A stretch of 64,000 nt of DNA from Diospyros lotus (taxonomy: Eukaryota > Streptophyta > Magnoliopsida > Ericales > Ebenaceae), in NCBI RefSeq assembly GCF_014633365.1, contig NC_068350.1, forward strand, positions 10,579,922 to 10,643,921, written 5' to 3'. Positions 23,605 to 35,263 of this stretch are shown piece by piece. The notes under the pieces were generated by a model. The model was not told where the DNA came from. It worked only from the letters and a program-made list of their open reading frames with translations, and did no database searches. Both the position numbers and the translations under genes were made by a program. How positions within the stretch are numbered: the stretch's first letter is position 1; every line of letters begins with the position of its first letter.

Positions 23605-24760
23605 CCCTTAAAAATGGAAGAACAGTCAACCAACTCGAATTCACTAATTTAGGGCATTACCTACTTAGGGTGTGATTTCTTAAATTCACAACCATGTAAT
23701 AATCAAGATATGCCAACTCTTAATGCCAATCAAACACTTCGATCTATTAAGAGGATCTCCTCAAAGTATCTTGAAAAATCCTAAGTATCCTCTAATCAGA
23801 ACTCAAGACGATCCTAACATTTTAACTGAGTGAGAGTCATGGATTGATTAAACTCATAGAACTCAATAACTATGTCTAATCTAGTCTAAGATAATTGAAA
23901 TGATGTATTGAAACTCTTTTGACATCAGAAACTCTTTGTGATTGTACATACCTTGGCCAAGCACTCTTATAATCACCGACCGACTGAGATCACATAGGAT
24001 TTTCACTCTCATCCAATGAAAGATAGTGGATCCCATTAGCAAGTATCCGCCTTCATACACCACTATACAAAGACCACATAGAGAATATTCTCTCATCTCA
24101 CATCAAATGATTTCGTTCAACAATAAATCCCTGACACTAGTGCACAAGACAACTCTATCACTTCCGATCAAAAGACCAAAGACAATCAATAACCAATAGA
24201 TCATTAATCCTCAAAGTCATGCAATTTGTCACATGCGTCACATTCAGTGGATATTTCACCAACACTCACCCACATGCTTACTACATGCATTTCATGTAAT
24301 GTGGCATGTGACTTACCACCTTATCTCATTGGTATCTCATGCCTAACGATGATAAAAGCTCATGTGTCGGTCCATTAATTAATAAATCATATTCCACTCC
24401 TGATAAATTTAAAAATCGAAAATACTTTTAATAAATTCTAAACTAAATATTCTCATCACATTATTCTTAAATCTTAAGAATAGAATCACTATAAGAAAAT
24501 CTAGAGATTCCTTTATATATAAATGGAAAGGTATAAATGAAGATATGACCATTTAGATTACAAGCAAGATTATATTATTAGATTCAACACTTATACTAAA
24601 CGTCATTTAAATCTAGTATTAAAGCACTAACATCAATAATTTCCAACTTACACTAATACTAATTTACATACAATTCTAACAAATCGTTGCTTGGTATATC
24701 ATACCTATATTCTCAATATGACAATTCAGTTGTCACTATATTATAATTTTGGACAATAGA
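23605..24760. repeat. Block S, copy 2
   Basis: Non-coding match to 4680-5835, following block R directly. No gene is seen. Confidence 0.8.
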
Positions 24761-25681
24761 TCCACAAAGTTCTCTTATATAACTCTTTGCACTCACACGT
24801 CTCACGTCTTATTATCTCTAAGATAATGGCATATCTTAGATGTTGGGACAAAATAGTTTTTTTTGCTTAATTTATTAATGGTAAAGAAGATATATATTAT
24901 TTTTGAAAGCACATAAGTGGTCAGTAGATAAAAATTAGAGATGGTGTGTGAAATTTACCTTGAATTTAAGTATGAACTAATTATGATTGAGTCTTAAATT
25001 TTGAATTCATTTAACGGAAAAGGAACCAAACTAATTAAAATCAAGTATAGTTTAATTCAACAAAAAATATTTAAAAAATAACATCCAAACAAGTTAACCA
25101 AAACCGAAACTGCAACTGTGCAACCAATACAAGAAGAAGCCAACAATTAAAAGCAACTACGAATAACTACCAGTGAATATAAGTTACAATGCAAGACCGA
25201 CAAATGCAATTAAACTTTCTAAATATAATATAATAAAATATAATTAAACCAAGAACTGCAACAACAGCAATGAAACGAGGCTTTGTATGTTATGTTGCAG
25301 AAAGCAAGCTCTTTTTGAGCCTTTGAGGTTTGTATATGGGCTTGGGCCTCTTTTTTTGGAAAGGACTGGACCAGTCCAAGTTGCAACCACTTTCTCCTTC
25401 AACCATCACGTATAGAATCCCCTTTACCATTCAATCAGCAAAATAATCCCCTTTCTTCTTCAATCTTATAAATAACTTTATAATTTTGGTCAATTCATGC
25501 AAATTCAAGCAGATTGCTAGGTTAAATTAACTAAAGAAGGCACCTCTAATTTCACAAAAAAAATGATCACGCCACTATGATTCCTGCTTTTGCTACCATC
25601 ATCGGCCTTCAACAATGCTGAGTTGATCTGCTTCACTGCCGATGACAATCAAAGGGCTCTCTAGATGCTTATCTTTGTTTG
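24761..25681. other. 3' flank of GRP c
   Basis: The first 390 bases match 7322-7652 of unit 1. The part 25,150-25,615 is absent from unit 1. No gene is seen. Confidence 0.7.
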
Positions 25682-26009
25682 TCATTTGACTCTGTGACAA
25701 ACCGCCGCTCTCACAACCACCCCTACCACCTCCAAATTGCAGCCATCACTGCCTCCAAAATCGCCGCCGCCGCCATCTACTCCAGAACCACCGCCTTTAA
25801 AGTCCTCGCCGCCCATTACTCCAGTATCATAGCTGGTTGCAAATGTTGGCAGGACATGTCCACCAGTGTCATGACGGCGGCGGCCGAAGTCGCCGCCTAC
25901 ATAACCACCAACAATTCTATAGATGGTACAAGCGGTGATGATAAAATATCGTAAATACATGCACAAAGAATAATATAAAATATCAAATATATCTTAATCC
26001 AATTTCCAT
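25682..26009 (-). pseudogene. GRP c: frameshifted glycine-rich protein gene
   Basis: Homologue of GRP a. The ancestral start ATG at 26007-26009 is kept (MEIGLRYI), but one base is missing in the hydrophobic segment compared with GRP a ('agatatatttg' against 'aggatatatttg'), which brings a TGA after eight codons. Downstream, the frame from 25966 reads YRIVGGYVGGDFGRRRHDTG, then PTFATSYDTGVMGGEDFKGG and a Gly-rich tail to 25682. The domain order (anchor, Arg/His cluster, Gly tail) matches the other members. Use of a downstream ATG would give a protein with a shortened anchor, so a non-functional copy is more likely. Confidence 0.65.
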
Positions 26010-27453
26010 TTGCTAGTTGATTGAGAAAAATTATGTTGAAATCTCAACCCATTGCTGTGGTTATTTTAATAATTTTATATTAAAAATAATTCAAATTATA
26101 CTCAAGAATTTTTGAGAAAATATTTTGTTTAACAAATAATCATTTTTGACAAACCTGCCATTATAATTCAATCTATATAGCCATGGTCAACGTAGATGTA
26201 TTAGGGTTACAAATGAGTCGAAATAGAGTTAGAATTGTTAGACTTGGGTGGATTTGAATTAATTATTTTGAAACTAAAATTTAAACCCATTATTCGATGA
26301 AAATTATGCATGTATCCATAATTTATTAGAAATGATAGAGATTCCTTCACCAGTATAATTTTTTTTCCATACTAACCATATGACTGTTAATTTTTTTTTA
26401 AATACAAAAATGTAATTTCCCTCCCTCATTCCCCTTTAATTTCTTCTTTTTGTATATATATATATATATACACACACACATATTTACAAAACTTACTAGT
26501 AGTGAATTATTTGGTTTATATATTTTAGTTTATAAGTTCTTATACATTATTGAGATTGACTATTTCCAGTTCGCATTGCACTTTTTTTTTACGATTCAGA
26601 TTATAAAATATTTTAAATGCACCTTCATATATAAAGCGTATGAGAATAAAAAGTAATTAATAATATTTAAAATATTTCATAGTTTGAAATACAACAAATA
26701 AATATAGTTCGAACTGAAAGTTGTTTTATTCTTTATACATTTAGGTTGCATTTATATGTATTTAACTTTATATTTTATGCATAGGAAGTATATTTATTTA
26801 TATATTTAGGTTTTATTTACTTTAAATAAATATATTTTTATAGATTAAATTTTCAAATATATATATAGTTATATTTTTATAAAATTATATTTTCTACATA
26901 AATATTTTTATTTAATTTCTATATTTTTTGTAATTACAACAATTATTTTTAATTTTTTGAGAGGGATTACATATCTATTTCACATTTCAGATGATACTTT
27001 TTCTTATCAAAATTGATCTCAAATCTAAAATGATTTATATTATTACACGGTTATAATAATAAATTTTTAGATGAAAAACTGCCAATGGATGACTCACGTG
27101 TGACTTATTCGAGAGATGGATGACTCATGGATAGTGTATCCTAGCGATAGATGACTTACTTGGGGGATGAATGACTCATTTGGACGATGGATGATCTACT
27201 AGAAAGAAAATTGGTTTAGGGGCACAGATGAGAATCCCCGTGCGAACCCTTCGATACTTAAGTCAGACTCTCGTAGAAGTGAAATGGTTGAAGGCAAAAA
27301 ATGAGTACGAGTATCAGATTTTGCATACTGAATGAAGGGAAAAGACCCCTTATTTATAGCGATGGGTGGGGCAGTCATGTGTCGAGTGACCCGATCTCAT
27401 CGGCAAGAATCTCAAAGAAGTTTTGACTAAGTCTTGCGGGGGTAGTTTTGGCC
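26010..27453. other. 5' side of GRP c and start of the GC-rich repeat
   Basis: Mostly AT-rich and matching 9380-10629, with a TA/CA microsatellite at 26,454-26,480. From 27,286 it enters the GC-rich repeat found at 13,574 in unit 1, without the 2.9 kb LTR that interrupts unit 1. No gene is seen. Confidence 0.7.
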
Positions 27454-27809
27454 GATTCTCTTAGAGGTGCGAGAATGCGAACATGTAGGTACTTGGACGC
27501 GATCGTGGTATTTTGGGTGACCCTCATTTGGGGGTGTGCGCGGGTGCGGGCAATGACATAGGTGTGGAAGAAGACGAGCATGGGCAGACAAGTGTGCTGA
27601 TTGAGTCTAGCGGGGGTAGTTTTGGCCGATTCTCTCAGAGGTGCGGGAATGCGGACATGTAAGTACTCGGACGTGATCGTGGTATTTTGGGTGACCTCAT
27701 TTGGGGGTGTGCGCGGGTACAGGCAATGACATGGGCGTGGAAGAAGATGAGCACAGGCGGACAAATGTGCTGACTGAGTCTCGCAGGGGTAGTTTTGGCC
27801 GATTCTCTC
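27454..27809. repeat. Tandem repeat, unit about 173 bp, third copy broken by a hAT element
   Basis: The phrase 'gattctct(c/t)agaggtgcg' starts units at 27,454 and 27,628 (174 bp apart). A third unit starts at 27,801, is split after nine bases by the hAT element, and resumes at 29,001 ('attctctcataggtgcgg'). Unit 1 of the window has only one copy at 13,740. The 161-codon minus frame through this array (27375-27860) simply repeats with the DNA. Confidence 0.85.
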
Positions 27810-29000
27810 CAGAGTCAGCCCTATAGTAAGGCCAACAAAGTGGCCGCCTGGGGCCCCCAAATTAGGAGGGCCCCAAATTTTAAAAATTTGTTATTTATAT
27901 ATATTTTTATTTTTTAATAATAAATATTTTATTAAAAAATTAAATACAAAATACAATTTGATGAAAATATCAATGATGATAAAACAAAATCTGTTGAAAA
28001 ATCCTTTAGAGTTGATTATTTTATGTGTACGATTTATCAAGTCATTTCTTCACTTTGAAATAGATTTGAGTAATTTGGAATATATGAAAAAAAATTTAGA
28101 TTTTTATGCAATTTTAAGAAATTAAAATCAATGAATGAAGATGTTTTAAAAGGATATTGTTTCAATCTTAAAAATGTTCTTAAATTTGATGGACTTTCTA
28201 ATATAGATGGTTTAGACTTATTTTTAGAATTAAGAGTGTTAAGAGAAACTTTTTAAGAGGAAAAAAATAAAACATTGAAAATTCTTCACTACATCAAAAT
28301 AGTTGATTATTTTTCAAATGCATATATTGTTGTTTATAGAATATTATTCACAATTCCAGTTTCAGTGGCTTCTACTGTAAAAAAAATTTCAAAATTGAAA
28401 TTAATAAAGTCATATTTGAGGTCAAGTATGTCGCAAGAAATATTAAATAGATTAGCTATATTATCCATTGAACATGGTTTATTAGATAAACTTAATTATG
28501 GATATTTAATCAACGATTTTGTATCTCAAAAGGCAATAAAAATTAATTTTACATAAAATTGAATATAGTTCAATGCATATTTGTGGAATAAAATTTGCTC
28601 TTTATTGGTGAGCTTTACCTTTTTAATGTTATCAGTTAATGCTTTATTTTTTTTTTCTTCTATAGAAAAATCAGGAATGTATAGTTTTTTGCTTAAGTTG
28701 CACCGACCTTTTTAGAGTTTTAAGAAAAAATTAGTTATGTTTTTTTTCTTTGTTTATTGTAGTAGGTTTTTAACATTTTTTAATCTTTGAAATATTATAT
28801 TTTAGTTAAAAATTCACTATCATTAAGAAATTATCAGATTTTGTAGTTGATTGAACTTCAATTTTTTTTTAATCTAATGAAATGATAAATTTTTTTAGTA
28901 AAAAATATATTATTTATTTTTTTATAAAAAAATTAATACTTTTAAGAAAGTCTTGATGAATTATTTTGCCTAGAGCCCCAAATTAGTTGGGCCGGCTTTG
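27810..29000 (+). mobile_element. hAT DNA transposon remnant, 1191 bp, TSD attctctc
   Basis: Flanked by a perfect 8 bp duplication attctctc (27802-27809, 29001-29008), the length typical for hAT. The ends are imperfect inverted repeats: CAGAGTCAGCCC on the left and GGGCCGGCTTTG on the right. It contains the C-terminal part of a hAT transposase (separate entry). Too short to be autonomous. Confidence 0.9.
27960..28556 (+). pseudogene. hAT transposase C-terminal fragment (dimerisation domain)
   Basis: The region reads as a decayed transposase in essentially one protein line, with a few stops. Best preserved is 28275-28556: YRILFTIPVSVASTVKKISK, then the diagnostic hAT dimerisation block LIKSYLRSSMSQEILNRLAI and LSIEHGLLDKLNYG. 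This is the family of plant hAT proteins with a TTF-type zinc finger. In functional members the motif after SVAS is AERxFSKLK; here it is TVKKISKLK. The N-terminal zinc finger and catalytic core are absent. Flanking in-frame stops (around 28,056-28,074 and 28,254) confirm a pseudogene. Confidence 0.85.
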
Positions 29001-29267
29001 ATTCTCTCATAGGTGCGGGAATGTGGACATAGTACTCGGACGCGATTGTGGTATTTTGGGTGACCCTCATTTGGGGGTGTGCGCGGGAGTGGGCAATGAC
29101 ATGGGCGTGGAAGAAGACGAGCACGGGCGGACAAGTGTGCGTGCATGCATTTGTGGGGCACGCGGGGCCATGCATGAAGGGCCGCGGGTGCACGGGGCCG
29201 TCCGCGCAGGCACGCCGTGGGCGGCCACACGCGCTAAGGCACGGCACCCTGAGTGGCTGTCACTCGG
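29001..29267. repeat. GC-rich repeat, continuation after the hAT element
   Basis: Continues the third 173 bp unit and the sequence found at 13,800-14,000. At 29,267 it joins UPP intron sequence directly ('gtcactcgg|gtgtggttttc'), marking a deletion relative to unit 1. Open frames here on both strands reflect base composition. Confidence 0.7.
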
Positions 29268-29469
29268 GTGTGGTTTTCTCCATGTAGATGCTCATCTTGA
29301 CGTTTGTTTGTATGGTGGTCCCATATGGACGAACATGTGAGCTCTTTTATGTGGCATTAGTAGCTTAAATTGCATATGATTCATCTGTTATTTAATGTTA
29401 GATATAAAATTAGATCGGCTTTTGTCAACTTTATATTTATTATCTCTTACTGTAAATATGATATGTTAG

Positions 29470-30166
29470 GTGGTACAATAGTTGCGGCGCTTGACCTGAT
29501 AAAGGAACGTGGGGTTGACAACAAGCACATTAAAGTGGTTAGTAGACATCCCCTTAAGCTCATGTTGCAATCGGTTGCGTTGAGACAATTGCAATTTGCT
29601 GGAGTCCCATCCTGGCAGAGTGAAATTTGAAATTTGATTCGTCTTACAGACAGGATATCAGATATAATTGCTATAGGGGATGACAATTGCCTTTCAACCG
29701 CATTTCTAATCTCAAACTTGGAAACATCACTTTATCTGTCCAGACGGTGTCCATATTGCATTTTCTTTTCACCTTTACAGTCCGCAAAGTGACAATATAA
29801 ACTGTGTTATATGACACAGGTATCTGCTGTTGCCGCTCCTCCAGCTCTTCAAAAGCTCAGTGACAAGTTCCCTGGGTAATACATTTCTAGTTGACATCTT
29901 TATTGAAGAAAATATGGAATTGCATCTCTCAGCTTTTTTGCTTTTCTGGTCATATGATTTTCCAGGCTTCATGTATATACCGGAACCATTGACCCAACCG
30001 TCAACGAGAAAGGGTAAGTTAAATACGTCATGCTGTTTTTGATGAAAAAGAATCGCCTCCTGGGGTTCGTCTAGGCTAGTATTTAAACCCCGGATTCTTT
30101 GTGATTTTTGTCAGGTTTACAATTCCTGGACTCGGAGATGCAGGAGACCGAAGCTTTGGTACATAG
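29470..30166 (+). pseudogene. UPP: UPP copy 2, partial duplicate lacking the PRPP-loop exon
   Basis: Four exons matching the last four of copy 1: 29470-29537, 29820-29875, 29966-30013 and 30115-30166, all with kept splice sites and ending GLGDAGDRSFGT-TAG. The homology with copy 1 starts inside the first intron (29,268 against 17,958), so the exon encoding VIDPMLAT is missing and GC-rich repeat DNA lies in its place. This copy keeps the normal AVAAPPALQKLSDKFPG, but has FTIPGLG where FIIPGLG is usual. It cannot encode an enzyme alone. It shows that UPP was carried in the duplicated unit and was then cut by deletion. Confidence 0.9.
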
Positions 30167-30528
30167 ATCTGCTAAATTATGTGCCTATCCAAAGCCCCTT
30201 GTATTGTCACACATCTTCAATTTTGACCGTTTAAGCTTCGGGCATTATTGAGTAGTAGGATGCATGGTTATGCCTTCTGTCCCTCTTCCGAACAAGAAAT
30301 TGTTTTAGCAGCGATCTGCTTTCTGGTTGATTTTTGTTCATGAACTACTAATTAATATGGTAATGGATGTAATGAACTTGTTCTTTCATGGTTGTCTGTT
30401 CTAGCTGGGTTGATAATTCTTCTTTGGGAAGCTCCCTGAAGTAACGTCTTTGGTGCTTTTCTTTGTAATTTATAACAATCAATAAGTTTAAGTTAAATCA
30501 TTCTATAAAAGGATTTTATATAACATGC
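30167..30528. other. 3' flank of UPP copy 2
   Basis: Matches the 3' flank of UPP copy 1 (18,854-19,215) with a few indels. No gene is seen. The match is interrupted by the CACTA element and resumes at 34,489. Confidence 0.85.
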
Positions 30529-30559
30529 ACTCACTACAAGAAGAAGTGGTATTTCCGAC

Positions 30560-30790
30560 AAAATTTTCCCGACGGTTTGAGCAAGTGTCGGGAAAACAGC
30601 ACAATCCCTGACGGTTTAATAAATCGCCGGGGATTTAACACAATAGCTGGTGGTTTTCAAAATCGCCGGTTATGCCATACACATCTCCGGCGGTTTTTAT
30701 AAACCGTTGGTGATGTTAACCCATCCCCGGCGATTTTAGAATTGCCGGTGATTTAGATACATCCCCGGCAGTTTGAAAACCGCCGGGGAT
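30560..30790. repeat. CACTA left subterminal repeats
   Basis: Short repeated phrases around 'ccggcggttt' and 'aaaccgccgg' in both orientations, spaced about 20-35 bases. They match in kind those at 34,095-34,470 on the right side. In CACTA elements such repeats bind the transposase. Confidence 0.85.
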
Positions 30791-30794
30791 ACGA

Positions 30795-31302
30795 CTTATA
30801 TATAATTCCCTCCGCCCGCGCCCAAATTTTTCCCTCACCCTTTCTCTTCTAAAATTCCCCTTTGCAAACCCTAACCTTCTCTCACTCGCGCCTCGCTGTG
30901 TCTCTCTCGCTCGCTCTCGCTATTGCATTTCGCTCGCCCTCGCCCTCGCCCTCGCCCTCGCCCTCGCCCTCGCTCACTCACTCTCAGTCTCTCTCGCTCT
31001 CGTCCTCGCCCTCGCTTGCTCACTCTCAGTCGTGCTCGCCCTCGCTGCCTCACTCTCAGTAGCGCTCGCCCTCGCTGCCTGACTGCCTCTCGATCGCTCT
31101 TGCTTCTCTCTCTCTGACTGTTATTTCACATCTATCATTTTCAGTCATTTCATTTCCTCTAGCTTCACTATCTCTTTCTCTCTCTGTTTCCAGTCATTTA
31201 ATTTCCTCTCCCAGCGATCTCTAGCACCGACAAAGCCCGAGAACTCCGCCTATGAACATTTCCGACGAGGACGTGACAAGATTTGATCTTCGCCTCAGGT
31301 AT
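30795..31302 (+). other. Captured promoter/5' leader-like segment with CCTCGC repeat
   Basis: A TATA-like 'cttatatataattcc' near 30,800 is followed by a CT-rich leader with a hexamer array (about seven ccctcg units, 30,935-30,973). Then comes an ATG at 31,252 with 16 codons (MNISDEDVTRFDLRLR) up to a GT donor at 31,300. It could be the 5' end of a host gene taken up by the element; the gene was not identified. The 66-codon frame at 30862-31062 is Ser/Pro low-complexity and not supported. Confidence 0.4.
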
Positions 31303-32758
31303 CCATTTGGATTTCTCGGATTGTTCATTTGAAATTACAGAAATTACTCGATGTTTTATCATCGAACTGTTATGCTATTTGAGAAATTACTTGATGTTGT
31401 ATCTCTGATTCGGTTTTCTCGATGTCATTTTCTCGTTGAATTGTTTATGCTATTGAGAAATTACTTATTCATTTGGACACTGTAAATTTAAATTACAATT
31501 GAACTATTTATGCTATTTGAGAAATTACTAGATGTTATTGAACTGTTTATATAACAATTAAATGGTTGGAAATAATTGATTAGTGAGAAATACTAGTTAT
31601 TATATAAAATATCTTTTCATTATTACACATTTTTATAACATATATTCGTAATTCACATAAAATCAAATATTTGACACATCTAATTAGAGAATACTTAATT
31701 AAAGCAGTAATGTTATTTGAATTGGAACCTAGATTTGAAAATGCGAGAGAGAGAGACCTTGGAAGTTATATATTAAGTATTCATGATTGCCTTTCTCGCT
31801 TGTCTTTGGTTCAGACAGGCAATTGTGTGTTTGTCTCGGACGTATGCTGGTTTTGTTTCCTAAGAAAGAAAAAGAATTGATAACGAGAGGGTAAGATGCT
31901 CTCTTTTTGTTCAGTTTCATGGGGAAGAAGAGGGCTAAGTGATTAGTGTGTGAATTTGCCTGTTGCTCAGTGTGCCTCTTGTACACTCTGAGCAGCCACA
32001 AACCATATAAATATATATAGATGCTGTTAATTAGGTCTATTAGAGTGATCAGTTGGGATAGTGTTAAATATTAATTAATTTTAATAATAGCTAATTAAGC
32101 AAAGACGAAAACCACCACACAAATAGTGGCATGCTGCTTAATTAGCTAGCATTAGCATGCAAGTGTTAATTAACCTTTTCAAAAGGACAAAGCCTTAAGT
32201 TTCCCCATAAATTCATATAAAACTTGTGATGTTTCTTTCTTTCGCTGATCATGTGAAGTTATCATGTGATGGACCCCGATTTGCTAATCCTTACTATGAT
32301 GCCATTTACTTGGTTGGAAGTTTTTATGAAAGGGACCACTCTAATTTCTGTGCACTAGTAAGCAACACTAGGGGGGTGTAAGTGAATAATTCACTGCTCT
32401 GTTGTCCCTCCATTTATATTTGGAGATATGCTGTTTTAAAGCCTTCCTGGTACATATCGGGTTACACAGGGAGGACCAGTGAACAGTGGCACAGAAATTT
32501 TATCTTATGTTGTTTTCCCTTCATAACGATATATATAGATTTCACATCAACTAGGCTGCATGTTTTGTGTTAGGCAGCTGTTTTCAGAAGATAAGAGTGC
32601 ATTTAGCTTGTTTGATGTATCTAGAGTTGCTTTTAGACGTGTCTTTGGTTTTTTGGCATGTTTGATGTCTTTATCTTGTCAGCTCTTTTCATGCATTTGC
32701 TACTTGTATCAAAAGAATGGTATATTTATGTGCATTAATTCTTCTAATCTGTATCTAG

Positions 32759-33474
32759 GCTGAGCAAAGGGCTCGAGAAGAAAGTGAGAGGCTGAGGCAA
32801 CAGGAGCGTGAACAAATTGCAGAGAAAAGGAGAAGGGATTTGGTTTGTATATTCTTATTTATACTATGCATCTCTATTCTGAAGTTCAGGATGAGTTTTT
32901 CTCTGTGAAGAACTTTGCTGATTTCTCTTATTCAATCTATTGATATCACTGCTTGTTTTTAATACCAGACTCTTAGGGCTCGTGTTGCCGCAAAGGCAGA
33001 GGAAAAGAGATTGGAGTTGCTGTTCCTTCGGTGGAGTGGGCACCAAAGAAAACTTGGCAACTTTTTAAGGTCCAACTTTTCAGTATGATTGTATGCCATG
33101 TTTAGTTGTTTCCTCACTATGTCTGAAATGGTGAATTGTGATGTTGAGCTTTATTTTTCTTATCATCTTACCGAGTTCTTTGCGCCACAGGTTATCTCTA
33201 ATTTTGGTCCCACGTATCCATATTCACAATTTTATTGAGACCAAGATAAGTTTCTTTTTCATGTGCATAGAGTTGAGGCAGATGGATGACTGGAAGTTTC
33301 CTGCTCTGCAGGACTGTAGGTTGGCCTATGTGGCATTTTGTATGTTCATGATTCACCTTTTCATTTTTTTGTGGGCTTGTTTCTTGCAGGACTAAGGTAG
33401 AGCCTCCTGTATACTACTCATTTGCCAAGCCAATGGATGAGGATGTGGCATTGGCGGAGCAGCGGAAGGAACAG
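32759..33474 (+). pseudogene. Captured pinin gene fragment (three exons) inside the CACTA element
   Basis: Three exons with GT-AG borders, 32759-32842, 32969-33069 and 33390-33474, join into 90 uninterrupted codons. They contain ERLRQQEREQIAEKRRRDL, then LRARVAAKAEEKRLELLFLR, then WSGHQRKLGNFLRTKVEPPV, YYSFAKPMDEDVALAEQRKE. This is the conserved core of plant pinin/SDK/memA proteins, nuclear factors tied to the exon junction complex and splicing. The usual plant motif is WSEHHKKL, here WSGHQRKL. Upstream and downstream pinin exons are not recognised within the element, so it is a transduplicated fragment. Introns are kept, so it was captured as genomic DNA. Confidence 0.85.
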
Positions 33475-34094
33475 GTGAATTTCTATCCTCGTTAATACAG
33501 TTTGGCTTCATGAAAACACTGAAAACTATCCTCGTTAATACACGTTAGCGTAACACGTTAGCAGTATAAATATAAGTTAAGCTTGGCCTAATCTCTGATT
33601 AGCCTTAGTCATATGAAAAGCTTGAATTATCTGCTATCCACTTTTAAGACCTTAATGTTTGGGGTGATCAATGGCTGGTTGCATATTTGAATTGGACATC
33701 TTTTTCTTAATTTCTGTGCTTATGCTTATGAAGTATTTATATAGTTGTACTTCTATTTGTGAATTGGGACGTTCTATTATGATGCTAGTTGGGCAGCTTG
33801 GTTGACTGCATTTCCACCTTCCTCCCTGCTAGGCTGTTTCTGGCTCTTTTATTTTTTTTTTTGTTCATTTAAGATAAAAATCTAGTGATTTCTTCAAGTG
33901 TTATCACAAATATCTAATTTTTTTTTCCAGTTTAAGCTGTTAAGTGTTTGTGTTTAGCCATTATAGTTTTATTGAAGTGGGGATTGGTGAAATAGAACTG
34001 TTCATAATGTCAAATAATCTATTCTTCGTTCACCAATCTAGCTTGCTGCATCAACTAACAAAGAATATATTTAAAAAAAAGGGGTTGATCTTTT

Positions 34095-34470
34095 GTCGGC
34101 GGTTGTGAAAACCACCGGCAATTTTATTACTTTGTTATTTAACTTTGCCTGCGATTTTTTAACAGCCGACAATAACTTTTCCGGTGGTTGTGAAAACTGC
34201 CGACAATTTTATTACTTTGTTATTTGACTTTGCGGCGGTTAAAAAATCGCTGGCAATAACTTTCCCGACGGTTTTTTAATCGTCGAAAAAAGTAAAAACT
34301 TTGCTGACGGTTTATAAATACCGCCGGTAAATAGTATTTTTCGGCGGTTTTCAACCGTCGGAAAGCTTTTCCGACGGAGGTATTTCCGACGGTTATAATT
34401 ATCGCAGGTAAAACTTTTACCGACAATTTTTTTACTTTTTCCGACGATTTTTTCACCGCCCGAAAAAATC
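34095..34470. repeat. CACTA right subterminal repeats
   Basis: Repeated 'gtcggcggttgtgaaaacc'-type units, two of which share a longer stretch ('aattttattactttgttatt'). The minus frames 34220-34456 and 34239-34547 run through them and are not genes. Confidence 0.85.
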
Positions 34471-34488
34471 AAAAGTCCTGTAGTGACT

Positions 34489-35263
34489 TCAGTCTCAATA
34501 GAAATATATTCAATATAACAGAGCAGAGGACGTTGAATTTGAGTCAAGCTTATGAACTGTTACATATTTTTCGTCTGAACTAAATAGATATTAGCACAAT
34601 GAATATTTTCAACACAAAGATGGACCTCCAAATCCATTTGCTGAAAGGTCAAAAACTGCAGTGGGTTATGTCTGAAGGCAGTTTTATTTTTTAGAAGTAC
34701 TAATTGATACAAAACAATAAAAAACACGAAGCATCTCTAAGGGCTTGTTTGAGAGCACATATTTTTTATAGAATCATGTATAATTATTATATATATTTTT
34801 TATAAAAACAATCAAATATCTTTTAACTTTTGTATGAAAAAGTTGTGTATGATATAAACATTTAAAGTTTCTTTTTATGAAATTTATTTTTGAAAGGAGA
34901 AGGGTGATTTTTGTTTTTTAGACAATCATTATTTATAATTAAATTTTAGATAATGCAATCAAACACATTCTAAATTCTATTATAAAATAGCTCAAAAAAA
35001 TTTCAAAACAGATATATAATACATATAAATAACAAAAATATTAACTTGGCTTTATCATGATTCGAAATTATTAGGTTCTTCGTGTGAAACACCATAAAGT
35101 TTATCTGATAAAAATAAAATCAGGCGAGGCGTGAGCCCACCGCCTCCATGCATGAGAACATTTCTCATGATTCATTACGCCACTGCCATCAAGATTTAAT
35201 ATATATATATATATATATATATATCAAATACTGACTTCTCATATAGAAATTTTGCCGATACTG
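34489..35263. other. 3' flank of GRP d
   Basis: Continues the UPP/GRP spacer after the CACTA element. It matches 19,215-19,727 and 40,337-40,876, but about 230 bases (34,745-34,970) are extra here. They begin 'gggcttgtttgagagcac', resembling a degraded MITE. A TA microsatellite is at 35,199-35,224. No gene is seen. Confidence 0.7.

Larger units (their letters stand above)
30532..34485. mobile_element. Pack-CACTA transposon, 3954 bp, TSD act
   Basis: The left end is CACTACAAGAAG; the right end reads, on the other strand, CACTACAGGACTTTTG. A 3 bp duplication act (30529-30531, 34486-34488) flanks it, as for the CACTA (En/Spm) class. Removing it restores 'catgcacttcagtctc' exactly as at 40,336. 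The ends carry many inverted and direct copies of short 'ccggcggttttaaaaccgccgg'-like subterminal repeats. No transposase is present. Inside is a captured fragment of the pinin gene. Confidence 0.92.

Noticed and set aside
27375..27860. 161-codon minus ORF with internal repeats
   Set aside because: The protein repeats mirror a 173 bp DNA tandem repeat; frame and stops are not conserved in the single copy at 13,740.
30862..31117. Ser/Pro- and Arg-rich ORFs in the CACTA element
   Set aside because: Translations of the ccctcg hexamer array; low complexity in all frames.
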